A DNA stretch of 64,000 nucleotides from Microtetraspora fusca (GTDB taxonomy: Bacteria; Actinomycetota; Actinomycetes; Streptosporangiales; Streptosporangiaceae): the NCBI RefSeq assembly GCF_001570365.1, contig NZ_BBYK01000038.1, forward strand, positions 480,787-544,786, read 5' to 3'. Positions 22,103-30,655 of this stretch are shown here, one piece after another (within the stretch, counting starts at the first letter, position 1; every line of letters begins with the position of its first letter). The notes below the pieces were generated by a model. The model worked only from the letters and a program-made list of their open reading frames with translations. It did not search any database and was not told the origin of the DNA. Both the position numbers and the translations under genes were made by a program.

Positions 22103-23980
22103 ATGACCGAATACGCCAAGGCACGCGAGGTCGCCGAGCAGGCCCGCGAGACGGAGTGGGCCCGGCCGAGCTTCGGCAAACAACTGTTCCTCGGGGACTT
22201 CCGGCTGGATCTCGTCCATCCCGCCCCACGTCTCAGTGAGCAGCAGACGAGGAACGGCGAGCGGTTCCTCCAGACGCTCACCGCGTTTCTGCGTGACAGC
22301 GTCGATCCCGCAGTCATCGAGCGTTCCTCCGTCATCCCGGACGAAGCGGTCAAGGGTTTGCGCGACATCGGCGCCTTCGGGATGACGATCGACGAGCAGT
22401 ACGGCGGGCTCGGGCTGAGCCACCTGTACTACTGCCGCGCGTTGATGCTGGTCGCGTCCTACTCTCCCGCGCTCGCGGCGCTCTTGTCGGCGCACCAGTC
22501 CATCGGCGTGCCGCAGCCGCTCAAGCTCTTCGGCACACCGGAGCAGAAGGAACGTTTCCTGCCCCGATGCGCCCGGGGTGAAATTTCCGCATTTCTCCTG
22601 ACAGAGCCGGATGTGGGGTCGGATCCGGCGCGGCTGGCGACGACGGCGACGCGGGACGGCGACGCGTACGTCCTCAACGGCGTCAAGCTGTGGACGACCA
22701 ACGGTGTCGTGGCCGACCTGCTCGTCGTCATGGCCAGGACCGGCACCCGGATCTCTGCCTTCGTCGTCGAGGCCGATTCCCCCGGCATCACGGTCGAGCG
22801 CAGGAACGCGTTCATGGGCCTGCGCGGCATCGAGAACGGCGTGACCCGCTTCCACAAGGTCCGGGTCCCGGCGGAGAACCTCATCGGCCGCGAGGGGCAG
22901 GGCCTCAAGATCGCGCTCACCACGCTGAACACGGGCCGGCTGTCGCTGCCCGCGACGTGCGCCGGGGCGGCCAAGTGGGCCGCCAAGATCGCCCGTGAGT
23001 GGGGCACGGAGCGCGTCCAGTGGGGCCGCCCGATCGGCGAGCACGAGGCCGTCGGTCGCAAGATCTCCTTCATCACCGCCACCTCGTACGCGATCGAGGC
23101 CGTGGTGGATCTCGCCGGGCGGCTGGCCGACGACGAGCGCAACGACATCAGGATCGAGGCCGCCCTGGCCAAGCTGTACGGCTCGGAGATGGCCTGGCAG
23201 ATCGCGGACGACCTCGTCCAGATCAGGGGCGGGCGGGGCTACGAGACGGCCGAGTCGCTCCAGGCCCGCGGCGAGCGCGGGGTGCCGGCCGAGCAGATGC
23301 TGCGGGACCTGCGCATCAACCGCATCTTCGAGGGCTCCACCGAGATCATGCACCTGCTCATCGCGCGCGAGGCCGTGGACGCCCACCTGACTGTCGCCGG
23401 CGACCTCATCGATCCGAAGGCCGACCTTCGGGCCAAGGGCCGGGCCGCGACCCGGGCCGGCGGGTTCTACGCCCGATGGCTGCCCGGGCTCGTGACGGGT
23501 GCCGGCCAGCTCCCGACCTCGTACTCCGAGTTCGGGCCGCTCGCCCACCACCTGAGGTACGTCGAGCGGACCTGCCGCAAGCTCGCCCGGTCCACCTTCT
23601 ACGGCATGTCGCGCTGGCAGGGGAAGCTGGAGCACCGCCAGGGGTTCCTGGGGCGGATCGTCGACATCGGCGCCGAGCTGTTCGCGATGACCGCGACCTG
23701 CATCCGCGCCCAGGAGGACGCGGCCACGCACGGGAACGCCGCGCTGGAGATCGCGGATACCTTCTGCCGCCAGGCCCGGCTGCGCGCGGACGCGCTGTTC
23801 ACCCGGCTGTGGATCAACTCGGACATGGCCGACACCCGGCTCGCCCGCCGGATCCTGGCCGGCCGCTACGCGTTCGTCGAGGACGGCATCCTCGACGCCT
23901 CCACGGACGGTCCGTGGATCGCGTCCGGCGCTGCGGGGAAGTCGACCGCGAAGGACGTCCACCGCACCATTCCGTCGTAG
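22103..23980 (+). CDS. Acyl-CoA dehydrogenase, long form
   Basis: A 625-residue acyl-CoA dehydrogenase, about 240 residues longer than the common form and similar in size to very-long-chain enzymes. It should oxidise an acyl-CoA to the 2-enoyl-CoA with FAD. Landmarks are EQYGGLGLSHLYYCR, LLTEPDVGSDPARLA, GRKISFITATSYAIEA and RGGRGYETAESL followed by RINRIFEGSTEIMHLL. A C-terminal extension of about 200 residues follows. AGGAGG precedes the ATG. No partner genes lie next to it. Confidence 0.88.
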   Translation: MTEYAKAREVAEQARETEWARPSFGKQLFLGDFRLDLVHPAPRLSEQQTRNGERFLQTLTAFLRDSVDPAVIERSSVIPDEAVKGLRDIGAFGMTIDEQYGGLGLSHLYYCRALMLVASYSPALAALLSAHQSIGVPQPLKLFGTPEQKERFLPRCARGEISAFLLTEPDVGSDPARLATTATRDGDAYVLNGVKLWTTNGVVADLLVVMARTGTRISAFVVEADSPGITVERRNAFMGLRGIENGVTRFHKVRVPAENLIGREGQGLKIALTTLNTGRLSLPATCAGAAKWAAKIAREWGTERVQWGRPIGEHEAVGRKISFITATSYAIEAVVDLAGRLADDERNDIRIEAALAKLYGSEMAWQIADDLVQIRGGRGYETAESLQARGERGVPAEQMLRDLRINRIFEGSTEIMHLLIAREAVDAHLTVAGDLIDPKADLRAKGRAATRAGGFYARWLPGLVTGAGQLPTSYSEFGPLAHHLRYVERTCRKLARSTFYGMSRWQGKLEHRQGFLGRIVDIGAELFAMTATCIRAQEDAATHGNAALEIADTFCRQARLRADALFTRLWINSDMADTRLARRILAGRYAFVEDGILDASTDGPWIASGAAGKSTAKDVHRTIPS

Positions 23981-24047
23981 CCGTCACAGGCGCGCCGGGC
24001 GCGTCCCACGACGCGCCCGGCCGTGGAACCGCACCGGCAAAAACCTG

Positions 24048-24076
24048 TTGGAGGCGAATCGCCGCCTTGTTACGGT
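24048..24076 (+). promoter_or_regulatory. Promoter of the Pro/Arg-rich small gene
   Basis: TTGGAG, 17 bases, TACGGT: a good housekeeping-type promoter, 68 bases after the acyl-CoA dehydrogenase stop. Transcription would begin near 24081-24084, giving a leader of about 200 bases. Confidence 0.6.
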
Positions 24077-24080
24077 CTCC

Positions 24081-24280
24081 GTGTGTGGATTTTTCTCCTG
24101 CGCGACCGCTGATCGTCTGATCGCTCGCGATCTCAGCCCGCTTCGCCGTCCGCCGCGCTCGACGCGGCGCCCCATGGAGACCTGTGCGCGCTCGGCGCGC
24201 CCCATGGCCCTGTCCTTCTGACGCGGCAGCTGAGTGCCGGCACTTCGTGCCGCGTTCCCGTTTGCCCAAGGAGATCTCAC
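24081..24280 (+). ncRNA. Long structured leader with possible upstream ORF
   Basis: Between the promoter and the small ORF lie several inverted repeats: GATCGC-tc-GCGATC inside a larger GCTGA...TCAGC stem, GCCGCG-ctcga-CGCGGC, and CGGCAC-ttc-GTGCCG just before the ribosome binding site. A GTG at the expected transcription start (24081) opens a 46-codon frame beginning MCGFFSCATADRL and ending at 24222. A second GTG at 24083 would give only nine codons. This is the layout of translation-dependent attenuation, but the fold is my own reading and is not verified. Confidence 0.4.
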
Positions 24281-24430
24281 ATGCGTACCCGTGCGACCAA
24301 GAAGCGTGGCGGGAAGACCCTCCCGCACGTCCCCCAGCCCCAGCGCAGCCTGCCGCCGCGCCAGATGCCGCTCCCGGCGCGTCCGGTCCGGCCCGCCCAG
24401 CAACCGCGCAGGCTGCCGCGACCCAAGTGA
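24281..24430 (+). CDS. 49-residue Pro/Arg-rich basic peptide, function unknown
   Basis: ATG with a strong AAGGAGAT ribosome binding site seven bases upstream. The 49-residue product starts MRTRATKKRGGK and continues as a chain of Pro-Arg and Pro-Gln units ending QQPRRLPRPK. It has no signal peptide, membrane segment, Cys or acidic residue. The composition is unlike its neighbours and recalls ribosome-binding peptides or proline-rich antimicrobial peptides; that is resemblance only. Promoter, long leader and a perfect terminator all frame this ORF, which argues that it is a real gene. I do not recognise the family. Confidence 0.55.
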   Translation: MRTRATKKRGGKTLPHVPQPQRSLPPRQMPLPARPVRPAQQPRRLPRPK

Positions 24431-24475
24431 CGCGATCCCGATAGGCAGGCGACCCGTTCGCCCCGTCCTCGACCA

Positions 24476-24505
24476 GAAAGGGCACTCCGGCCGGAGTGCC
24501 CTTTC
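24476..24505 (+). terminator. Terminator of the small Pro/Arg-rich gene
   Basis: A perfect 15-base-pair palindrome: GAAAGGGCACTCCGG followed at once by its complement ending CCCTTTC. It lies 45 bases past the small ORF. This is one of the strongest terminators in the window. Confidence 0.8.
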
Positions 24506-24720
24506 GTGTAGCAGGCCGCGGGCAGGCACCGAATCGTGATGTCCGCCGGCGACGTGCCCGCCGCCCGCATATCCCCTGGACAGCGCGCCCGCCCACCGGA
24601 TCCTCCGCCGCCGGCGGGACATCTGGGACGGAAGTCGCCCAGCGGACAAGTAGTGACGGATGACGTTTCCTGCGCTATACCGATCTCCAGAAGCTCAAAT
24701 TAGAGCGAAACGGAGTAGTT

Positions 24721-27700
24721 ATGCGCAGAATCGCGCATCAGCTGGCATCTCCCGTCAGAATCGGAGCGGCGGTCAGCGTGCTGGCCGCGGCCGTCCTGGC
24801 CGGGCTGCCGCACAGCGCGGAGGCCGCGGCGGACAGCGGCCTCGGTACGGTCACGTCCTTCACCAAGACCGGCGACGCCACGTACACGATCGAGACGGAG
24901 GGCGGGGCGAAGGTCAGGCTCGACTTCCTCAAGAACGACGAGTTCCGGATCTGGATGGCGCCGGACGGGAAGTTCACGGACCCGGCGGGCACTCCCCCTG
25001 CCGATCCGAAACAGCCGAACGCCACCATCGTGGTCAAGCAGGACTTCCCGGCGCCCCCGACGACGTCCAGGGAGACCGGCGACGGCTACGAGGTGGCCAC
25101 CGGCGACATCACCGTCCGAGTGGCCAAGTCCCCGGCGCTCTTCGAGGTGCGGCGGGCGGACGGCAGCCTCGTCTGGAAGGAGAGCAAGCCGCTCACCTGG
25201 AACGCGAACGGCACCACGCAGACCCTGGCCCGGGGCGCCGCCGAGCAGTTCTTCGGCGGCGGCATGCAGAACGGCCGCTTCTCGCACCGTGACCAGACGA
25301 TCAACGTGGGGGCCAACTACAACTGGGAGGACGGCGGCTACCCCAACTCCTCGCCGTTCTACCTGACCACGGCCGGGTACGGCGTGCTGCGCAACACCTT
25401 CACGGCCGGCACGTACTCCTTCGGCGAGCAGGTCACCGCGACGCAGAAGGAGCAGCGCTTCGACGCGTACTACTTCGTCTCACCGAAGCAGACCGACCTG
25501 TACACACCCATCGACCGCTACACCGAGCTGACCGGCCGTCCGTTCATGCCGCCGATCTACGGGCTGGAGATGGGCGACGCCGACTGCTACCTGCACAACG
25601 CCAACCGCGGCGAGCGCAAGCCCGAGGACGCGGTCAAGGTGGCGCAGGGGTACGTGGACCACGACATGCCTCGCGGCTGGATGCTGGTGAACGACGGCTA
25701 CGGCTGCGGCTACGACAAGCTGCCGTGGGTCGGCGACGAGCTGCGCGACCGGAACGTCCAGCTCGGCCTGTGGACCCAGTCGGCGCTGACCAACCAGGAG
25801 TACGAGGTCAAGGACGCCGGCGTGCGGGTGCGCAAGCTGGACGTGGCCTGGGTCGGCCCGGGCTACCGGCACGCGCTGACCGGTTGCGAGGACGCCTACC
25901 AGGGCATCGAGAAGAACTCCGACGCCCGCGGCTACGTGTGGATGGTCGAGGGCTGGGCCGGCGCGCAGCGCTGCGCGGTGCAGTGGACCGGCGACCACTC
26001 CGGATCGCTGGACTCCATTCGCTGGCAGGTTCCAGCGCTCGCCGGGTCCGGCATGTCGGGCATCGCGTACACCGCCGGCGACATCGACGGCATCTTCGGC
26101 GGCTCGGACGTCTCCTACGTGCGCGACCTGCAGTGGAAGGTCTTCACCCCGGCGCTGATGTCGATGTCCGGCTGGGCGGGCAAGGACAAGCAGCCGTGGG
26201 TGCGCGGCGAGCCGTACACCTCGATCAACCGTGCCTACCTGCGGCTGCGCGAGCGGCTGCTGCCGTACTTCTACACGTACGCGGCGCAGGCGCACCGGAC
26301 CGGGGCGCCGATCGCCCGCCCGCTGGTGCTGGAGTACCCCGAAGACGCCGACACGTGGGGCGATAAGGCCCGCTACCAGTTCCTGGCCGGGAAGGACTTC
26401 CTGGTGGCCCCCGTCTACACCGCCGGTGAGGTGCGCGACGGGATCTACCTGCCGAAGGGCACATGGGTGGACTACTGGACCGGGCGGACCTACGAGGGCC
26501 CGACCACGGTCAACGGGTACCACGCGCCGCTCGACCGGCTCCCGCTGTTCGTCCGCGGCGGTGCGATCGTGCCGATGTGGAAGGACGGGATCAACAACCA
26601 CGCCGACGTCAAGCCCGGCGACGCGATCACGCTCGACGTCTACCCGAAGGGGAACTCCATCTTCGAGCTGTACGAGGACGACGGCGTCACCCGGCAGTAC
26701 GCTGAAGGCCGCTCGGCCACCCAGACGTTCACCGTGACCGCTCCCGAGGAGGGGCGCGGCGAGGTGACCGTGGCGATCGGCGCGCTCACCGGCGAGTACG
26801 ACGGCAAGGCGGCCGCCCGGCCGTACGAGCTGGTCGTGCATGGGGAGAAGAAGCCGGGCAGCGTCCACGTGGGCGGAAAGCTCGCCCAGGAGGTCGGCAA
26901 GGACGCCTATGCCGCGGGCGCGATCGGCTGGTACCACGACGAGAACGGGGTGACCCGCGTCCGCACCGCGGCCGTGCCGACCGGCGAGGAGATCGCGGTC
27001 AAGCTCGCGGGCGCGTCGGCCGTGGGCGGGCGGCACCCGTCCGACACCGGCGTCACTGTCAGCGCGTCGGCGCCGCGAATGATCCTGCCGGGGCAGGAGG
27101 CCGAGGTGACGTTCACCGTGGCCAACGGTGCCGAGGTGCCGGTGAAGGACGTCGTGCTCTCCGTCGCGGTGCCCGAGGGATGGGCCGCGGTGGCCCCCTG
27201 GAAGGCGCGCAAGATCGAGCCCGGCACGACCGCTACCGCGAAGGTGCGGCTCGCCGTGCCCGAGAAGGCGGTGCCGGGGCCGGTCACGCTGACCGCGTCC
27301 GCCGCCTACACCGCCCGCGCGGACCGGCACGAGAGCACCGCGGCGTTCGCCACCGAGGTGCCGTACGGCTCGCTCGCGGCGGCGTTCGACAACGTCGGCA
27401 TCTCCGACGACGCGAACACGGGCGCGGGGAACCTCGACGGCGGCGGGTCGAGCTTCTCGGCGCAGAAGCTGGCCGCGATCGGGGTGACCCCGGGTTCGCG
27501 GCGGACCGTCGAGGGCGTGGAGTTCACCTGGCCGTCGTCGACCCCGGGCACTCCGGACAACGTGGTCGCCGCCGGGCAGACCATCGCGCTGTCGGGCAAG
27601 GGAAGCGGGCTCGCGTTCCTCGGCACCGAGGCGGGGAATGTCTCGCGCCCGGTGACAGTGGTCTACGCCGACGGCAGCACAGACAGCGGCACTCTCGGCT

Positions 27701-28380
27701 TCCCGAACTGGTGCTGCGCGGCGACCGACACGTTCGGCGCGAAGGTGGCCTTCTCCGTGAAGGGCAAGAACACCACGGCCGGTCCGAACCAGTATCCGAC
27801 CACGGATTACCGCATCTTCTTCAACTCGATCCGGATAAATCCAGATAAGGAGGTGATCGCGGTCAAGCTGCCGGACGCCGCGGCCATCCACATCTTCGCC
27901 ATGGCGCTCGGCGACAAGCCGCTGCCGCCAGCCCCCAAGGGCACGGTGTACGCCTCGGACCTCACTCCGCTGGAGTCCGTGAACGGCTGGGGCCCGGTGG
28001 AGAAGGACCGCTCGAACGGCGAGTCGGGCGCCGGCGACGGCCGGACCATCAGCCTGGCCGGGACCACGTACGCCAAGGGTCTGGGCGTGCACGCCTACTC
28101 CAAGGTGACCTACTACCTGGGCAAGGCCTGCACCCGCTTCACCTCGGTCATGGGTGTGGACGACGAGACCCGCGGCAACGGCTCGGTGACGTTCAAGGTC
28201 ATCGCCGACGGCACGGTCGTGCACACGTCGGGACGGCTCACCGGCACCACCCCGCCGGAGACGCTGGATGTGGACGTGACCGGGGCGAGGATCGTGGACC
28301 TGGAGGTCAACGACTCCGGCGACGGCAACGGCGCCGACCACGCCGACTGGGCCGACGCGAAGTTCGTCTGCGCGTCATGA
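24721..28380 (+). CDS. Secreted multidomain glycoside hydrolase family 31 enzyme
   Basis: A 1219-residue exported glycosidase. Signal peptide: residues 1-36, cut after an AEA type site. The GH31 catalytic barrel spans about 270-600. The likely nucleophile is Asp374 in KLDVAW and the acid/base Asp425 in WTGDHSGS, after the family signature EGWAGAQR. A proximal beta domain follows. Further on are a NEW3 domain (about 775-870, AEVTFTVANGAEVPVKDVVL), an extra beta domain (about 880-1070) and a C-terminal NPCBM sugar-binding domain (about 1075-1219, TYAKGLGVHAYSKVTYYL). Substrate is an alpha-linked sugar, exact type unknown. GGAG precedes the ATG. Confidence 0.85.
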   Translation: MRRIAHQLASPVRIGAAVSVLAAAVLAGLPHSAEAAADSGLGTVTSFTKTGDATYTIETEGGAKVRLDFLKNDEFRIWMAPDGKFTDPAGTPPADPKQPNATIVVKQDFPAPPTTSRETGDGYEVATGDITVRVAKSPALFEVRRADGSLVWKESKPLTWNANGTTQTLARGAAEQFFGGGMQNGRFSHRDQTINVGANYNWEDGGYPNSSPFYLTTAGYGVLRNTFTAGTYSFGEQVTATQKEQRFDAYYFVSPKQTDLYTPIDRYTELTGRPFMPPIYGLEMGDADCYLHNANRGERKPEDAVKVAQGYVDHDMPRGWMLVNDGYGCGYDKLPWVGDELRDRNVQLGLWTQSALTNQEYEVKDAGVRVRKLDVAWVGPGYRHALTGCEDAYQGIEKNSDARGYVWMVEGWAGAQRCAVQWTGDHSGSLDSIRWQVPALAGSGMSGIAYTAGDIDGIFGGSDVSYVRDLQWKVFTPALMSMSGWAGKDKQPWVRGEPYTSINRAYLRLRERLLPYFYTYAAQAHRTGAPIARPLVLEYPEDADTWGDKARYQFLAGKDFLVAPVYTAGEVRDGIYLPKGTWVDYWTGRTYEGPTTVNGYHAPLDRLPLFVRGGAIVPMWKDGINNHADVKPGDAITLDVYPKGNSIFELYEDDGVTRQYAEGRSATQTFTVTAPEEGRGEVTVAIGALTGEYDGKAAARPYELVVHGEKKPGSVHVGGKLAQEVGKDAYAAGAIGWYHDENGVTRVRTAAVPTGEEIAVKLAGASAVGGRHPSDTGVTVSASAPRMILPGQEAEVTFTVANGAEVPVKDVVLSVAVPEGWAAVAPWKARKIEPGTTATAKVRLAVPEKAVPGPVTLTASAAYTARADRHESTAAFATEVPYGSLAAAFDNVGISDDANTGAGNLDGGGSSFSAQKLAAIGVTPGSRRTVEGVEFTWPSSTPGTPDNVVAAGQTIALSGKGSGLAFLGTEAGNVSRPVTVVYADGSTDSGTLGFPNWCCAATDTFGAKVAFSVKGKNTTAGPNQYPTTDYRIFFNSIRINPDKEVIAVKLPDAAAIHIFAMALGDKPLPPAPKGTVYASDLTPLESVNGWGPVEKDRSNGESGAGDGRTISLAGTTYAKGLGVHAYSKVTYYLGKACTRFTSVMGVDDETRGNGSVTFKVIADGTVVHTSGRLTGTTPPETLDVDVTGARIVDLEVNDSGDGNGADHADWADAKFVCAS

Positions 28381-28385
28381 CGCGA

Positions 28386-28416
28386 CCGGCCCGGGCGGTC
28401 ACCCCGCCCGGGCCGG
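28386..28416 (+). terminator. Terminator between convergent GH31 and thiolase genes
   Basis: A 13-base-pair hairpin, CCGGCCCGGGCGG (28386-28398) and CCGCCCGGGCCGG (28404-28416), just after the GH31 stop. No U-tract; GC-rich terminators of this kind are usual in actinomycetes. Confidence 0.7.
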
Positions 28417-28449
28417 ATCACTCTCGCCAGGCCCGCAGGGCCTTTGACG

Positions 28450-29595
28450 TCAGAGGCGCTCGATGATGGTCACGTTCGCCTGGCCGCCGCCCTCGCACAT
28501 CGTCTGCAGGCCGTAGCGGCCGCCGGTGCGCTCCAGCTCGTGCAGCAGCTTGGTCATCAGGATCGCACCGGTGCCGCCCAGCGGGTGACCGAGCGCGATG
28601 GCGCCGCCGTTCGGGTTGGTCCTGGCCGGGTCGGCGCCGATCTCCTTGAGCCACGCGAGCGGCACCGGGGCGAACGCCTCGTTGATCTCGATGACGTCGA
28701 TGTCGTCGATGCCCAGCCCGGCCTTCGCCAGGGCCTTCTTGGTGGCCGGGATGGGCGCGGTCAGCATGTAGACCGGGTCGTCGCCGGTGAGCGTGAGGGT
28801 GACGATGCGGGCCCGGGGCACCAGGCCGTGCTCGCGGACCGCGCTCTCCGACGCGATCAGCACCGCTCCGGACCCGTCGGAGATCTGCGACGAGGTCGCC
28901 GCGGTGATCCTCCCGCCCTCGCGCAGCGTCTTGAGCCCGGCCATCTTCTCCAGGGTGGTGTCCGGCCGGGGGCCCTCGTCGTCCTCGACACCGTTGACCG
29001 GGGCGATCTGCTCCTTGAAGTAGCCGTTGGCGACGGCCTTGGCGGCACGCTGGTGGCTCTCGTAGGCGTACCGCTCCAGCTCGTCGCGGCTCAGGTCCCA
29101 CTTCTCGCACATCAGCTCGGCGCCGCGGAACTGGGAGATCTCCTGCGTGCCGTACCGCTCGACCCACTTGTCACCGAACGGGAGCGGCATGCCCTTCTCC
29201 AGCGCGGCGGTGATGCTCGCCCCCATGGGGACGATCGACATCGACTCGACGCCGGCGGCCACGACCAGGTCCTGGGTGCCGGACAGGACGCCCTGCGCGG
29301 CGAAGTGGATCGCCTGCTGGGACGAGCCGCACTGCCGGTCGATGGTGACCCCGGCGACGTTCTCCGGCAGGCCGGCCGACAGCCAGGCGTTGCGGGCGAT
29401 GTCCATCGACTGGGGACCGAACTGCATGACGCAGCCCATGATCACGTCATCGACGGCGGACGGGTCGACGCCGGTGCGCTCGACCAGCGCCTGAAGCGTG
29501 TGCGCGGCAAGGTCGGTGGGGTGGACCGTCGACAGTCCGCCCTTCTTCTTGCCGACAGGGGTGCGGACCGCCCCGACGATGTACGCCTCTGCCAC
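28450..29595 (-). CDS. Thiolase (acetyl-CoA C-acyltransferase type)
   Basis: A 381-residue thiolase that should cleave or form 3-oxoacyl-CoA. The nucleophilic Cys is in DRQCGSSQQAI; the general-base motifs are GGAIALGHPLGGTGA and the final Cys in MCEGGGQANVTI. The GTG at 29595 was chosen because GGGAGG lies just upstream, giving MAEAYIVGAVRTPVG; the frame could begin four codons earlier. A dyad at 29612-29630 sits over its promoter region. The likely role is fatty acid breakdown, as for the acyl-CoA dehydrogenases elsewhere in the window. Confidence 0.92.
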   Translation of the reverse strand: MAEAYIVGAVRTPVGKKKGGLSTVHPTDLAAHTLQALVERTGVDPSAVDDVIMGCVMQFGPQSMDIARNAWLSAGLPENVAGVTIDRQCGSSQQAIHFAAQGVLSGTQDLVVAAGVESMSIVPMGASITAALEKGMPLPFGDKWVERYGTQEISQFRGAELMCEKWDLSRDELERYAYESHQRAAKAVANGYFKEQIAPVNGVEDDEGPRPDTTLEKMAGLKTLREGGRITAATSSQISDGSGAVLIASESAVREHGLVPRARIVTLTLTGDDPVYMLTAPIPATKKALAKAGLGIDDIDVIEINEAFAPVPLAWLKEIGADPARTNPNGGAIALGHPLGGTGAILMTKLLHELERTGGRYGLQTMCEGGGQANVTIIERL

Positions 29596-29611
29596 AGTGC
29601 CTCCCACAGGA

Positions 29612-29630
29612 AACCGAGCATTGTTCGGTT
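29612..29630 (-). promoter_or_regulatory. Inverted repeat upstream of the thiolase gene
   Basis: AACCGA-N7-TCGGTT, centred about 26 bases before the thiolase start codon. Its size fits a TetR-family operator of the kind that controls fatty acid genes in actinobacteria. A second short palindrome, GAACGTTC, lies about 20 bases further upstream. No regulator gene is adjacent. Confidence 0.4.
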
Positions 29631-29746
29631 ATCTGGAGGCTACAACAGAACGTTCGTCCATGTGTGCCCCGATATGAGAGTTAACCGAAGCCATACCCGG
29701 CGGTCGGCCGAGCCTCTCGGCGAACAGGGACCGCAGTCGCTCCCGC

Positions 29747-30646
29747 TCAGTCCTCCGCGTAGCGGGTGCTCGTCATGGTGGCGTACACGATCACGTTGTC
29801 CACGTAGTGGCCCGTGTTGCGGTTGTACGTCCCGCCGCAGGTGATCAGCCTCAGCTCGGCGTTGTCCTGGGAACCGTAGACCCGGTCCGTGGGGAAGGTC
29901 TGCTTGTTCGCCTGCTCGACCCCGCCCACCGTGAAGACTCCCACAGTGCCGTCCATCCGGACGACCTCGATCGTGTCCCCGTGCTTGAGTTCGTGCAGCC
30001 GCGTGAAGACGGCGCTGCGCGTCGTGGTGTCCTTGTGGCCCAGCATCACGGCGGGGCCCGGCTCACCCGCCGTGGGGCCGCCGCGATACCAACCGACGAG
30101 GTTGTGGTTGTTGATCGGCGGCGTCTCGATGGCGCCGCTCTTGTCGGTGCCGACGGACTTGATCGGCGCGTTCACCCCGATCTTGGGGATGATCAGCCGC
30201 TTGGGCGACGACGGTTGCATCGGAGGAGCCGGGGGAAGCGGCGCCACCGGCGGGGGCGCGGTCGCGGCGGCCTGCGTCAGCGGCTGGTCCGTGCCGCCCG
30301 GCCCGACCGTGGGCGCCAGGCCGTCCGACCTGATCTTCAACGTCTGCCGGGTCGGCGACTGGTACTCATCAGGCGAGCCGAGGATGAAGAACACGCCGAC
30401 GACCACGGTCACGATGCCCGCGATCGCGGCCAGGATCAGCACCGCGCGGACGGCCGCCGTGCCGCCGCCCTGCGCCTGCGGTTGCGGCTCCGGCTCCTGG
30501 TACGCCTGCGGATACACGACCGGGGTCGCGTGGAACACCGGCTGGCCGTACACGGGCGGCGGCTGGCCGGGCGGGCCGTAGGGCGGCACCGGCTGCCCCG
30601 CCGGGTACTGGCCCGGCGGGTACTGGCCCGGTGGCGGTGTGGTCAC
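29747..30646 (-). CDS. Class F sortase (first locus)
   Basis: A 299-residue membrane transpeptidase. Residues 1-60 are cytoplasmic and Pro/Gln/Tyr-rich with PPGQY repeats; one membrane helix follows (about 66-90). The sortase barrel occupies the last 155 residues: the His is in VMLGHKDTT and the catalytic Cys270 in LRLITCGGTYN. The ITCGG form is that of class F enzymes. GTG start with GGTGAGG upstream. It lies nine bases after the gene of a surface protein whose C-terminus looks like a sorting signal, so enzyme and substrate are probably one operon. Confidence 0.85.
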   Translation of the reverse strand: MTTPPPGQYPPGQYPAGQPVPPYGPPGQPPPVYGQPVFHATPVVYPQAYQEPEPQPQAQGGGTAAVRAVLILAAIAGIVTVVVGVFFILGSPDEYQSPTRQTLKIRSDGLAPTVGPGGTDQPLTQAAATAPPPVAPLPPAPPMQPSSPKRLIIPKIGVNAPIKSVGTDKSGAIETPPINNHNLVGWYRGGPTAGEPGPAVMLGHKDTTTRSAVFTRLHELKHGDTIEVVRMDGTVGVFTVGGVEQANKQTFPTDRVYGSQDNAELRLITCGGTYNRNTGHYVDNVIVYATMTSTRYAED

Positions 30647-30655
30647 TGCGGGACC

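Noticed and set aside
24184-24444. 86-codon frame overlapping the Pro/Arg-rich peptide
   Set aside because: It lacks a ribosome binding site and would ignore the strong AAGGAGAT that sets the 24281 frame.
25480-28341. 953-codon minus-strand frame opposite the GH31 gene
   Set aside because: Shadow frame with Val/His/Arg-rich composition; the GH31 gene on the other strand has clear motifs.
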